From positions 85,528,076 through 85,592,075 of the forward strand of contig JAKGHH010000002.1 in the NCBI GenBank assembly GCA_022828595.1: a DNA stretch of 64,000 nucleotides. Direction: 5' to 3'. The DNA comes from Nelumbo lutea (taxonomy: Eukaryota; Streptophyta; Magnoliopsida; Proteales; Nelumbonaceae). The first letter of the stretch is position 1; every line of letters starts with the position of its first letter. The notes below the pieces were generated by a model. That model was not told the origin of the DNA. It did no database searches and was given only the letters and a program-made list of their open reading frames with translations. A program made the translations under genes and the position numbers. This document shows positions 58,805-61,460 of this stretch, in pieces.

Positions 58805-61297
58805 ATCTCTATATAAATATATTTTGCAAAAACAAATTTCAACAGTTGAAATCAACTGCCGGCAGTTTAGGTTTCCATCCGAGAGTGTGCATCCCCGATC
58901 ATTCACTTTGTCCGACAAAAGGGGTTGATCCTGTCACAATGATCACCCACTCAAATGAATTCTCAGATTGTCCCAAAATACCCAGGTTTTGACCCCCTCT
59001 AAGGATCTCATTGATTGGCATATCAAAGACTTCCCAATCCGACACCTAGTGCAGTATCATAACCGAGTCTAGGTGTCAGGTGTAACATTCCAGTTTTGCC
59101 CATCTATCTCCAAGGTCCAGGGCAACATTGAAATTTTGGTCCGATTCAAGGTTTCAAGAAAACCCACACTACATGTACCTCAGGTCTCACCTTGGCAGCT
59201 GAGACAAACCACCCCAACCAACTTGGCAGTACACCAGTGTTAGCCTTGGCAGGATAAATCTCCCCAGATCCATCCAACGGTTGTGAAGGTTCTAAACTAA
59301 CACAAGTCTCTTATGTGTCCAATTTAAGGGTATTACACAGAAACACACCATAATAACATGAATCAAATATGTACTTTACTCATTTACAATAAATGTCATA
59401 ATGTACATCATGCTGATTGGAGCTAAGGGCATACATTGTCTAACAACATGATGCATGCATAAGAGAGAATCATTTTCGGTACTTCCTTTCTAGCAGAACA
59501 CTTGTTAGTGCACCCACAAATTGCCTCACATGATGAGAGCCTTGGATGATTGTTTAATGCTGACTATGCTCTTTTTAAAATAGTTCTTGATTCCTGAGAG
59601 TCCCAATCAGTTGCTTAAATGTTGTCATATTTATTTTACATATTTTAGTAGGGAAATTTCTAATTAGGAGGAAGAAGAATATAATCAGGTTGATTTCCAT
59701 GTGCCAATCTTTTATAAATGGTAGATGTAGCTACACTCCTACTTGAATTTTCTAGGGACTCGACTTGGTTTGCTCTACTTTAACCTGGTTTAGACAACAC
59801 AGGACTGGGAATTTCACCCTTGATGTAGGGATTGAGATGAAGTATTGGGCCCTAGACACAATCTGGGTCCAATCAAGAAGTATATTTGCTGGGCTTTGCC
59901 CCTTGATTATCCAAATTGCATCCCTAGAGTGCTCTTGATTGCTAAATTTGCGAATATGTTTTTTTATGTCTCGTCAACCTTAAGGATAAAGCTTCTCTAT
60001 GAGAGTTAAAATTTGTGATCCATTATTTCAGGTGATTCATATAACCATGGGGAGAGGATAGACAGTTCTAAGTTTGGGGCTGATCCCGGTTTGCCCAGTG
60101 AAGCTGAATTTTCTAAGGTAGCAGCAGGTAAAGCGACTAAGTCCACTCCTGCCTACCGATGTAAAAAGTGCAGGAGAGTTGTTGCATTGCAAGATAATGT
60201 TGTGGATCACACTCCTGGCGAGGATGAGACATATTTTGGATGGCAAAAGGAGAAAAGTGGTGATCCTTTGAACAGGTCTTATGAGTGCTCATCTATCTTT
60301 GTTGAGCCCTTGCGCTGGATGACCACAGGTATTATGCATCTGACTTTCTTATTTAATAATTTCTAGGTCTGACTTATCTAAACAAGGTATAATTCACCTT
60401 GTTTTTCTTTTTATTTTGTTTCCATTAAGGGTGTTTAAATAAAGTCTATTCATAATTCAATAGCTAAAACATTAGGAAAGGGGCTAAAAATGATAAAGGT
60501 TACTGATTTAAATGATGGGTAAATTGTTTATCGTAAATCTTACCATAGATTCTTATTGTGTTTGTCAAGAATTTTAGGGTGATACTTGCAGTTTACTAGA
60601 CAATGTTTCCTACTTGTACATTGTACCCTTTACCACAATGCATTTCCATAATGGTGGGGGGAGATAATGTTCAATGGGAAAAGAAATCAAATCCCTAATT
60701 TTCCTGGTGCTTCACTTGGAAAGAAAACCTGAATACTTGAGAAATATCAGCTTTGCTAGATATGAATTGCCAGGATCAACCTTTGCTGAAAATGATTTAC
60801 CTAAAATTAGGAATGTTTTGAAAATGCTTTTTTTTTCCTCTGGGCAGCCAGTTTACATGAAACCAAATGCCTTAAATTAGTAATTTCTCCAAAAATTATT
60901 CATTTTCCTTGCATTTTAGGTGCAGCCAAATGGAGCCTTAAGGAAAAAGTAAAGCAGTTTAAATGATTTTGCACATCTTCATCTTCAATGGAAAGAAGCT
61001 TGATCATTTTATGAATTATTAGCTACAATCATGTCCAAAATCTTCTCAAATGATTTGTGTAACTCAATTAATGTCATTGCATATGAACAACTTATTTGTC
61101 TGTTGAATTGATGCATTACTGACAGTTCTCCTACTTGTCCAGTTGAAGAGGGTGGATTGGAAGGCAAACTGTCCTGTGTTCATTGCGACACTCGATTGGG
61201 GTACTTCAACTGGTCAGGCATCCAATGCAGCTGTGGTAGCTGGATCACTCCTGCCTTTCAGCTCCACAAAAGTCAGCTTGACATTAGTACTATGTAA
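13193..61297 (+). CDS. DUSP12: DUSP12/YVH1-type dual-specificity phosphatase, 3' five exons (gene runs off the left edge)
   Basis: Join 13193-13245, 13453-13517, 13677-13755, 60032-60328, 61143-61297. All four introns are GT-AG and the joined frame stays open for 215 residues to TAA at 61295-61297. The phosphatase-fold end reads [14 protein letters not shown], then [13 protein letters not shown], then [15 protein letters not shown] linker leads to a zinc domain with [18 protein letters not shown] and [14 protein letters not shown]. This order, spacing and cysteine set are those of human DUSP12 and yeast Yvh1. In the family the N-terminal half carries the HCxxGxxRS catalytic loop, which must lie left of the window. 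The C-terminal zinc domain is known in yeast to act in 60S ribosome assembly by helping release Mrt4. The first visible exon starts at the third base of a codon, matching the Ser that ends the catalytic loop. No stop or frameshift is seen, in contrast to every transposon gene around it, so the gene looks functional. Family assignment is strong; the symbol is by homology recalled, not searched. Confidence 0.9.
13453..13517 (+). CDS. DUSP12: DUSP12 exon: [10 protein letters not shown] segment
   Basis: A 65-bp exon with acceptor TTTCTCCAG and donor ACAG|GTGATA. Its first two bases complete GAT (Asp) with the last base of the previous exon, then it reads [21 protein letters not shown]. The preceding intron is 207 bp. 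Both junctions are in phase. Confidence 0.9.
13677..13755 (+). CDS. DUSP12: DUSP12 exon: end of phosphatase domain, before the giant intron
   Basis: A 79-bp exon with acceptor TTAATGCAG. It encodes [20 protein letters not shown] and then FRLKVL, and ends with the first base of a Gly codon at a strong donor, G|GTGAGTTTTT. The Gly codon is completed 46.3 kb away at 60032. The preceding intron is 159 bp. Confidence 0.9.
14290..14947 (-). mobile_element. Copia-A piece 1: 3' LTR remnant, polypurine tract, pol C-terminus
   Basis: On the minus strand [10 protein letters not shown] (about 14945-14900) runs through a degraded RNase H end to the polypurine tract (complement of GCCCTCCTCAAG, about 14695-14707). 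The LTR then starts TGACAGTTG at 14694 and runs with its C/T-rich end to about 14290. The left LTR limit is uncertain. The upstream coding continues at 16750 after a LINE insertion. Confidence 0.75.
14948..16749 (+). mobile_element. L1-type LINE with ORF1 and endonuclease start, internally deleted
   Basis: The insertion lies inside Copia-A: RNase H reads LLGQLG on one side (16750) and [11 protein letters not shown] on the other (14945). ORF1 starts near 14950 ([20 protein letters not shown]) and becomes a GA-rich, charged region with stops. A second frame at 16455-16640 gives [15 protein letters not shown] and [15 protein letters not shown], the N-terminus of L1 ORF2 endonuclease. The sequence then jumps to a 3' end rich in T and a short A-run at 16743-16749, so most of ORF2 is deleted. 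The target-site duplication is degenerate. Confidence 0.7.
16750..16874 (-). pseudogene. Copia-A piece 2: RNase H core
   Basis: The minus strand encodes [20 protein letters not shown], then [17 protein letters not shown], the standard Copia RNase H segment. It connects on the left (after the LINE) to 14945 and on the right (after element M2) to GENFV at 39428. Confidence 0.85.
16875..17100. mobile_element. Element M2, left end
   Basis: ATGGTTTAAAATGTCATGAA with GCCCGGCATATGTCAGTG closely matches the left end of M1 at 4944. The matching right end is at 39427, facing inwards. Everything between (a LINE carrying a Gypsy) was inserted into M2 later. Confidence 0.65.
17101..17697. other. Unclassified sequence inside M2
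   Basis: Less AT-rich than the rest of M2, with a 10-G run near 17135. It has no coding frame and no match to M1. It could be foreign sequence carried by M2 or a separate insertion; I recognise nothing in it. Confidence 0.3.
17698..18265 (-). mobile_element. LINE (minus), 3' part: zf-RVT end, 3'UTR and poly(A)
   Basis: The complement shows a zf-RVT domain, [24 protein letters not shown], then [16 protein letters not shown] and a 3'UTR with AATAAAA. It ends in eight A residues (T8 near 17700). It is interrupted at 18261-18265 by the Gypsy element, and the upstream RT continues at 37519. Confidence 0.8.
18266..18920 (+). repeat. Gypsy 5' LTR
   Basis: It starts TGATGTAGGCGCATTTGG and ends GAGCATCAACA. 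It contains a TATA box (CTATAAATACAAGGC, about 18468-18482), so transcription should start near 18505. It differs from the 3' LTR by scattered transitions and small indels, including a segment near 18800 lost from the 3' copy. Confidence 0.95.
18921..18940 (+). other. Gypsy primer-binding site
   Basis: ATTGGTGCCATCTGTGGGAA follows the LTR directly. It resembles the TGGCGCCGTCTGTGGGAA form common in plant Gypsy elements, with CG-to-TG type changes. I do not assign the tRNA. Confidence 0.7.
19002..20600 (+). pseudogene. Gypsy gag
   Basis: Begins ATG at 19002 ([15 protein letters not shown], then a TAG where a Gln codon would fit). The capsid region reads [20 protein letters not shown], then [16 protein letters not shown] (about 19790-19915, Retrotrans_gag type). 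The tail is Lys/His-rich ([15 protein letters not shown]) and the end reads [20 protein letters not shown] (20090-20563), a Tat-type gag C-terminus in place of a classical CCHC knuckle. Several stops and frame changes, chiefly at 19110, 19935 and 20562. Confidence 0.88.
20642..21262 (+). pseudogene. Gypsy aspartic protease
   Basis: An open stretch of about 206 codons. It has the retroviral-type aspartic protease motif [18 protein letters not shown] at about residues 75-95, and [18 protein letters not shown] as the second conserved segment. In intact elements it cleaves the Gag-Pol polyprotein. This is the longest open frame left in the element; it ends at a stop before RT because of the decay around 21260. 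Confidence 0.9.
21214..22590 (+). pseudogene. Gypsy reverse transcriptase
   Basis: Motifs in order: [15 protein letters not shown] and [20 protein letters not shown], a stop at 21607, [68 protein letters not shown], then a frameshift near 22110 and [19 protein letters not shown]. In Gypsy RT the Asp of the FMDAFSGYNQ motif is the first catalytic carboxylate. Here its codon is GTT (21790-21792), Val, so polymerisation should be lost even apart from the frame breaks. YVDD is kept. Confidence 0.92.
22447..22562 (+). repeat. In-frame 72-bp duplication in the Gypsy RT/RNase H connection
   Basis: [19 protein letters not shown] is followed 24 codons later by [14 protein letters not shown]. The two DNA copies (from about 22447 and 22519) are almost identical. 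A short CATTAGCAAGGT repeat (22488 and 22509) sits at the join, suggesting repeat-mediated slippage during reverse transcription or repair. Confidence 0.8.
22591..23230 (+). pseudogene. Gypsy RNase H and connection domain
   Basis: [24 protein letters not shown], then an archaeal-type RNase [15 protein letters not shown], stop, [26 protein letters not shown] and [19 protein letters not shown]. Stops interrupt it at about 22668, 22737, 22827, 22909 and 23115. This second RNase H is another feature of the Tat lineage. Confidence 0.85.
23235..24456 (+). pseudogene. Gypsy integrase
   Basis: Zinc-binding part: [20 protein letters not shown], then [20 protein letters not shown]. Core: [20 protein letters not shown], then [15 protein letters not shown], stop, then [18 protein letters not shown]. 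The D, D and E of the catalytic triad are all visible. The C-terminus has [20 protein letters not shown] (GPY/F module) and ends at a stop at 24456. Stops at about 23842, 24006, 24189 and 24216. Confidence 0.9.
24457..25288. other. Gypsy region between pol and the antisense ORF
   Basis: GC-rich, no gene. It contains a degenerate duplication of CACCTCGGCYTTGCC...ACTTGG units (about 24827-24860 and 24918-24950) and a (GA)n tract at 25130-25150. It probably serves as the shared 3' region of the sense and antisense transcripts. Confidence 0.6.
25289..26264 (-). pseudogene. Gypsy antisense ORF (aORF), C-terminal part with an intron
   Basis: Minus strand: a Pro/Ala-rich stretch ([19 protein letters not shown]), then [20 protein letters not shown], one TAG at about 25994, GLYHLAK, an intron, then [20 protein letters not shown] and a long coiled coil ([20 protein letters not shown] onward). 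The C-terminus reads [20 protein letters not shown] and ends PPAGGEA before TAG at 25289-25291. Antisense ORFs between pol and the 3' LTR are known in Tat elements such as Grande and RIRE2. The N-terminal part is at 35202-36080, separated by the family-K insertion. Function unknown. Confidence 0.8.
25870..25956 (-). other. 87-bp intron in the Gypsy antisense ORF
   Basis: On the minus strand CAAG|GTAAGC is the donor and GATGCAG|GT the acceptor, with a T-rich tract before the acceptor. Removing it joins GLYHLAK to VYRHFVGLG in frame. The intron itself contains stops in that frame. The direction of the splice sites proves the antisense strand is the coding one. Confidence 0.8.
26270..27503 (+). 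repeat. Family-K LTR, plus strand, missing its first ~560 bp
   Basis: Begins abruptly at ACCCGGGATCCATG, which corresponds to an internal point of the intact solo LTR (complement near 58740). It runs to the end CTCTCATCCTTTCA at 27503, next to the PBS. It has a TATA box (GGCTATAAATAAAGG, about 26952-26966) and internal repeats of GGATAAGGGATTATCC-type sequence. Confidence 0.85.
27505..27516 (+). other. Primer-binding site, plus arm
   Basis: TGGTATCAGAGC, the standard plant initiator tRNA-Met complement, one base after the LTR end. Confidence 0.9.
27517..29227 (+). other. Family-K leader region, plus arm
   Basis: 1.7 kb between PBS and gag with no coding frame. It is repeated in inverted, diverged form at 30996-32720. 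It is unusually long for a Copia leader. Confidence 0.75.
29228..30150 (+). pseudogene. Family-K gag, plus arm, ending at the protease start
   Basis: ATG at 29228. The protein reads [20 protein letters not shown], then [20 protein letters not shown], then [20 protein letters not shown], then a Lys-rich tail, a TAG at 29969-29971, and a CCHC knuckle [14 protein letters not shown] (30000-30041). It just enters protease (WCIDSGA, about 30120) and stops being collinear at the inversion point. 247 codons are open before the TAG. The rest of pol is absent. Confidence 0.88.
30110..30153. other. 44-bp centre of the family-K inverted repeat
   Basis: CCAATTTGTTGGTAACT ends at 30109 and its complement AGTTACCAACAAATTGG begins at 30154. 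The 44 bp between belong to the left arm's protease start (CIDSGAL). Symmetry holds outwards for kilobases with divergence. Confidence 0.9.
30154..30995 (-). pseudogene. Family-K gag, minus arm
   Basis: Minus-strand ATG at 30995: [20 protein letters not shown] to 30756, then a frame break, then [20 protein letters not shown] onward with [14 protein letters not shown] and ending ETNLLVT at 30154 (30194-30646 and beyond). It is collinear with the plus-arm gag but differs at many residues, and it lacks some 40 codons around 30650-30756. Confidence 0.85.
30996..32720 (-). other. Family-K leader region, minus arm
   Basis: Inverted, diverged counterpart of 27517-29227; no gene. Shared blocks include the CATATCTACATGGGCCAAGT segment near 31742. 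Confidence 0.75.
32721..32732 (-). other. Primer-binding site, minus arm
   Basis: The complement is TGGTATCAGAGC, one base inside the LTR end at 32734. Confidence 0.9.
32734..34337 (-). repeat. Family-K LTR, minus strand, with a ~330-bp internal deletion
   Basis: The minus-strand LTR starts TGTTAGACAGTG at 34337 and ends ATCCCTTCA at 32734. Compared with the solo LTR at 57650-59445 it skips the segment matching about 58564-58896: at about 33790, GGGCCAAGCC is joined straight to GATCATTTACTTTG. Confidence 0.88.
34340..35200 (+). repeat. Family-K LTR, plus strand, lacking its first ~550 bp and a middle segment
   Basis: Begins at GATGGAAACC three bases after the minus LTR and contains the (AT)n tract also seen in the solo LTR. 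It jumps at about 34618 from ATCTTGCAG to the TATA region (GGCTATAAATAGAGG at about 34653), and ends ATCCCTTCA at 35200. It carries exactly the block missing from the neighbouring minus LTR and lacks the block that LTR retains. Confidence 0.85.
35202..36080 (-). pseudogene. Gypsy antisense ORF (aORF), N-terminal part
   Basis: Minus strand: acidic/Ser-rich start ([18 protein letters not shown]), then [20 protein letters not shown], then [37 protein letters not shown], then [20 protein letters not shown] and [16 protein letters not shown], and after a frame change [20 protein letters not shown] and [15 protein letters not shown]. The LRFPLHP...LVPNA pattern resembles the family named putative gypsy-type transposon (Pfam Transposase_28). 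Several stops. It continues at 26264 after the family-K insertion. Confidence 0.75.
36215..36225 (-). promoter_or_regulatory. TATA box of the antisense ORF
   Basis: The minus-strand reads CTATAAATAGG, a consensus plant TATA box, about 135 bp before the first aORF-like codons near 36080. It faces away from the 3' LTR, so the aORF need not depend on LTR transcription. Confidence 0.6.
36306..36431. repeat. Three 41-43-bp tandem repeats upstream of the aORF TATA box
   Basis: Units AGCCTCGGGGAAACGAAAYG-ACGCCTAGTGAA repeat at about 36308, 36351 and 36392 with few differences. On the minus strand they lie about 80-210 bp upstream of the TATA box, where enhancer repeats are often found. Confidence 0.8.
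36432..36850. other. Gypsy 3' untranslated region before the polypurine tract
   Basis: GC-rich sequence with no gene on either strand. It contains two similar GGGCATGGCC/GAGCACGGCCC words near 36548 and 36586. Confidence 0.5.
36851..36865 (+). other. Gypsy polypurine tract
   Basis: GGAGTGGGGGGCAAG directly before the 3' LTR start TGATG; the plus-strand primer site. Confidence 0.8.
36866..37513 (+). repeat. Gypsy 3' LTR
   Basis: Collinear with the 5' LTR, ending AAGCATCAACA, followed by TSD GTTAG. It differs by many C-to-T/G-to-A changes, a short insertion near 37008 (AGAACATCTCACC) and a deletion near 37412. Confidence 0.95.
37519..38740 (-). mobile_element. LINE (minus), RT part upstream of the Gypsy insertion
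   Basis: The complement gives [20 protein letters not shown] (RT active site, about 38665), [12 protein letters not shown], then LSLGGRTT- and [20 protein letters not shown] (38162-38359), and [20 protein letters not shown] with [14 protein letters not shown] (37908-38114), then sequence to the Gypsy TSD. Its zf-RVT and 3' end are at 17698-18265. The 5' truncation point is about 38740, within M2. Stops and frameshifts throughout. Confidence 0.82.
38741..39427. mobile_element. Element M2, right part
   Basis: AT-rich, no ORF. The last 190 bp (from AGTCTAGAAAGG at about 39240 to CGACATTTCAAACC) closely match the right end of M1. It contains a diverged internal repeat (ATTTGAGGTAAAA units at about 38850 and 39035). 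It pairs with the left end at 16875 and splits Copia-A RNase H. Confidence 0.65.
39428..39992 (-). pseudogene. Copia-A piece 3: RT end and RNase H start
   Basis: The minus strand reads [15 protein letters not shown] (degenerate YVDD), later [20 protein letters not shown] and [11 protein letters not shown], then an RNase H start ending LVGENFV at the M2 boundary. It continues downstream at 16874 and upstream at 49473 across Copia-B. Confidence 0.85.
39993..40298 (-). repeat. Copia-B 3' LTR
   Basis: Minus-strand start TGTAGAGAACATTAATG, end CCTATTCAACTACT. It is followed on the inner side by a polypurine tract (complement of CTCCCCCTCAAG, 40299-40310). Confidence 0.92.
40311..41820 (-). pseudogene. 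Copia-B RT and RNase H
   Basis: Minus strand: [20 protein letters not shown] and [20 protein letters not shown] (41513-41797), a degraded middle, [20 protein letters not shown] and [19 protein letters not shown] (41251-41100), [19 protein letters not shown], then RNase [21 protein letters not shown] (40592-41251), and [19 protein letters not shown] (40284-40472). The ADLLTK tail precedes the polypurine tract. A few stops and frameshifts remain. Confidence 0.9.
41822..41975 (+). pseudogene. Inverted protease fragment inside Copia-B
   Basis: The plus strand, opposite to the rest of Copia-B, encodes [20 protein letters not shown] and [11 protein letters not shown], an unmistakable Copia protease start. 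It lies between the gag end (minus) and RT (minus). Protease would be expected here but in the other orientation, so this segment has been flipped and integrase deleted. Confidence 0.85.
41963..42047. repeat. 23-bp direct repeat at the inversion junction
   Basis: CCAACTTCACTYTCCAACTG plus AGT occurs at 41963-41985 and 42025-42047 with one mismatch. The first copy marks the edge of the inverted protease fragment, the second is in gag, suggesting a template jump at short homology. Confidence 0.8.
41988..42865 (-). pseudogene. Copia-B gag
   Basis: Minus strand: [20 protein letters not shown] and [17 protein letters not shown] (42552-42863), then [33 protein letters not shown] knuckle [15 protein letters not shown] (41937-42464). 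The N-terminus ([15 protein letters not shown]) lies at 48393-48470 beyond Copia-C. One stop near 42500. Confidence 0.87.
42871..43181 (+). repeat. Copia-C 5' LTR
   Basis: A TATA-like TATATATATTAAAAT at about 43020-43034 precedes a (CTCTT)n microsatellite (about 43087-43150). It ends CACTGTCCAGA directly before the PBS. The microsatellite is longer than in the 3' LTR, which explains most of the length difference. Confidence 0.92.
43182..43193 (+). other. Copia-C primer-binding site
   Basis: TGGTATCAGAGC immediately after the LTR, matching initiator tRNA-Met. Confidence 0.92.
43750..44700 (+). pseudogene. Copia-C gag
   Basis: ATG at 43750: [40 protein letters not shown], stop after GK at 43912. 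It then reads in shifted frames through [40 protein letters not shown], a stop near 44370 and a knuckle CTHCQKT..HTKDTCW (44550-44590). At least three disabling changes. Confidence 0.88.
44701..45260 (+). pseudogene. Copia-C protease and gag-pre-integrase start
   Basis: [20 protein letters not shown] has the catalytic Asp but F replaces the Ser/Thr of DSG, likely inactivating it. The stretch [35 protein letters not shown] and [12 protein letters not shown] follows. The frame then shifts before the [11 protein letters not shown] motif at 45307. Confidence 0.87.
45290..46150 (+). pseudogene. Copia-C integrase
   Basis: [20 protein letters not shown] and CQTCQLSKH give the zinc-binding part. The core has [20 protein letters not shown] and [16 protein letters not shown]. 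The third catalytic residue, Glu in the usual [16 protein letters not shown] motif, is lost because one base is missing near 45778-45780; the downstream DNA still encodes that motif in the next frame. It then runs into [20 protein letters not shown] and [10 protein letters not shown] (45893-46150). Confidence 0.88.
46295..47427 (+). pseudogene. Copia-C reverse transcriptase
   Basis: [20 protein letters not shown] (46295-46612), a stop in place of Trp at 46610, then [40 protein letters not shown] and [21 protein letters not shown] frameshift near 46975 leads to [40 protein letters not shown] and [20 protein letters not shown]. The catalytic residues are intact. Confidence 0.92.
47428..48072 (+). 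pseudogene. Copia-C RNase H and pol C-terminus
   Basis: [40 protein letters not shown], a stop where Trp is expected (47711), then [60 protein letters not shown] and [11 protein letters not shown]. It ends 17 bp before the polypurine tract AACTTGAGGGGGAG (48089-48102). Confidence 0.92.
48103..48387 (+). repeat. Copia-C 3' LTR
   Basis: It is collinear with the 5' LTR, with a shorter CT microsatellite, and ends CACTGTCAAGA followed by TSD GCCAT. Confidence 0.92.
48393..49134 (-). other. Copia-B gag start and leader
   Basis: The minus strand has the gag N-terminal [15 protein letters not shown] piece at 48393-48450. The rest up to the PBS is leader with no gene. Confidence 0.7.
49135..49147 (-). 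other. Copia-B primer-binding site
   Basis: The complement TGGTATGAGAGCC is adjacent to the 5' LTR. It is one mismatch (C to G) from the usual TGGTATCAGAGC. Confidence 0.85.
49148..49467 (-). repeat. Copia-B 5' LTR
   Basis: Nearly identical to 39993-40298, with a 15-bp longer GA-rich tract. TSD ACTGT follows at 49468-49472. Confidence 0.92.
49473..50400 (-). pseudogene. Copia-A piece 4: RT N-terminal half and linker
   Basis: The minus strand has [40 protein letters not shown] (49710-49958), [24 protein letters not shown], then a degraded KQS region leading to the Copia-B site. Beyond 49960 (to about 50400) only a low-complexity linker related to the integrase-RT spacer remains. Integrase, protease and gag of Copia-A are not found. 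Confidence 0.82.
50401..53405 (+). mobile_element. Copia-D: degenerate Copia, protease to RNase H
   Basis: Plus strand: protease [20 protein letters not shown] (about 50600), gag-pre-integrase [20 protein letters not shown], integrase [35 protein letters not shown] and [16 protein letters not shown] (50878-51414), then frameshifts. RT follows: [20 protein letters not shown] (52003-52284), [14 protein letters not shown] and [17 protein letters not shown] (52680-52810), [20 protein letters not shown]. RNase H decays by 53390. No LTR is visible; heavily mutated and probably one of the oldest elements. Confidence 0.87.
54042..54909. mobile_element. Unclassified 0.87-kb insertion in Copia-E
   Basis: CTATTG occurs at both ends (about 54035 and 54912) and the Copia-E frame is interrupted exactly here. 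It contains a palindrome GGCTAGTTTGCTAGCC near 54095, TATA-like words (CTATAAAAGGG at about 54134, CTATTTAAGC at 54231), a purine-rich stretch and the hairpin repeats listed next. It has no ORF. It could be a solo LTR of an unknown family; the ends are not TG...CA. Confidence 0.5.
54499..54775. repeat. Four ~71-bp tandem repeats, each with a hairpin
   Basis: Units start near 54499, 54568, 54641 and 54712 with AACCATCTACA or a variant and carry GATTATGGTTCCCT-like sequence. Units 1, 3 and 4 contain inverted repeats with different arm sequences: CAACCAAGT/ACTTGGTTG, CAATCAAA/TTTGATTG and AGTCAGA/TCTGATT. The primary sequence of the arms differs while pairing is kept, which hints at selection for structure. 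Confidence 0.75.
56104..56335 (+). repeat. Copia-E 3' LTR
   Basis: Starts TGTTAAAAGAATAG directly after the polypurine tract. It contains a TATTATTAATATAATGG promoter-like region and ends with a C/T-rich stretch. The right edge is set by where Copia-F coding begins and is uncertain by a few bases. No 5' LTR is found. Confidence 0.75.
56336..56640 (+). pseudogene. Copia-F RNase H fragment
   Basis: [20 protein letters not shown] with ILRGYGHM, then [18 protein letters not shown] in shifted frames and [10 protein letters not shown] Copia RNase H start that belongs to neither Copia-D nor Copia-E, each of which has its own. It may be the target into which Copia-E inserted. Ends at about 56640. 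Confidence 0.75.
56728..57035. mobile_element. MITE candidate with GGCC..GTTTGG ends
   Basis: The left end TTTTAGGCCCCGTTTGGTGC and right end GCCAAATGGCCTCTTAAAA form an imperfect inverted repeat around GGCC-GTTTGG, of the kind seen in PIF/Harbinger and hAT MITEs. About 0.3 kb with no real ORF; the open frames here are incidental. Confidence 0.45.
57228..57283 (+). mobile_element. Micro-insertion: A-rich retroposed tail with 17-bp target-site duplication
   Basis: ATTGTGAGTAGGGAGTG occurs at 57228-57244 and 57267-57283. Between them is CTTATC followed by an A-rich run with one G (57245-57266). The same CTTATC/TTTATC-plus-A signature is at 8916-8934. Confidence 0.78.
57405..57594 (-). other. 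Unidentified coding-like stretch
   Basis: The minus strand has an open frame [20 protein letters not shown] then [20 protein letters not shown] and TGEFIYNE before a stop. Its composition (W, Y, acidic residues) looks protein-like. I do not recognise the family. It may be a captured host gene piece or chance. Confidence 0.3.
57650..59445 (-). mobile_element. Intact solo LTR of family K (1,796 bp)
   Basis: Minus-strand LTR from TGTTAGACAATGTATGCC (59445) to CCATCCCTTCA (57650). It is flanked by a perfect 5-bp duplication ACATG (57645-57649 and 59446-59450), with no internal sequence. This is what recombination between two LTRs of one element leaves. It contains a (TA)n/(TG)n microsatellite at about 58772-58803 and a TATA box on the minus strand near 58203. 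It is the reference copy for the rearranged K LTRs in the Gypsy. Confidence 0.95.
59451..60031 (+). other. Native 3' end of the giant intron
   Basis: Unique sequence with no transposon signature, ending in the acceptor before 60032. Confidence 0.6.
60032..60328 (+). CDS. DUSP12: DUSP12 exon: linker and first half of the zinc domain
   Basis: A 297-bp exon. The acceptor is TTATTTCAG at 60023-60031 and the donor is CAG|GTATTA. The first two bases complete GGT (Gly) with 13755, then the frame reads [20 protein letters not shown]. It goes on to [10 protein letters not shown] with its first zinc-ligand pair, then a [11 protein letters not shown] stretch, then [16 protein letters not shown]. It is the largest exon in the window and is fully open. 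Confidence 0.92.
61143..61297 (+). CDS. DUSP12: DUSP12 last coding exon: second half of the zinc domain
   Basis: A 155-bp coding part after acceptor TACTTGTCCAG. It completes a Val codon and encodes [15 protein letters not shown], then [19 protein letters not shown], ending at TAA 61295-61297. The two Cys pairs and the CSCGxWITPAFQ signature are the hallmark of the DUSP12/YVH1 C-terminus. The preceding intron (60329-61142, 814 bp) shows no recognisable transposon. Confidence 0.92.
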
Positions 61298-61460
61298 TGT
61301 GCATTGATGCTCCACTTGTGGCTTGACACTCATAAAGATCTCCTGCGACTGGAGTTGTGGATACCACCCTAGCTCCCATGGACTAGGATAAAGGAAAGGT
61401 ACAAAAGCGTTGAAAACGATAGTAGCCAAAAGTTTCCTAATAAAAATTGAATACTTTAAT
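61298..61460 (+). promoter_or_regulatory. DUSP12 3' flank with AATAAA polyadenylation signal
   Basis: The sequence after the stop codon is unique. A canonical AATAAA lies at 61439-61444, about 140 bp after the stop, which is a usual plant 3'UTR distance. The actual cleavage site cannot be seen. Confidence 0.5.

Larger units (their letters stand above)
13756..60031 (+). other. Giant 46,276-bp intron of DUSP12 filled with nested transposons
   Basis: The donor GTGAGT is at 13756 and the acceptor TTATTTCAG ends at 60031. The split Gly codon is rejoined in phase and protein homology is continuous across it. Apparently native, repeat-free intron sequence remains only near the ends (about 13756-14280 and 59451-60031). 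The rest is LTR retrotransposons, LINEs and DNA elements listed separately. Confidence 0.88.

Noticed and set aside
58772..58812. (TA)n/(TG)n run as a CRISPR-like or regulatory array
   Set aside because: It is a simple microsatellite inside the K LTR; the same tract is in the copy at 34410-34440.
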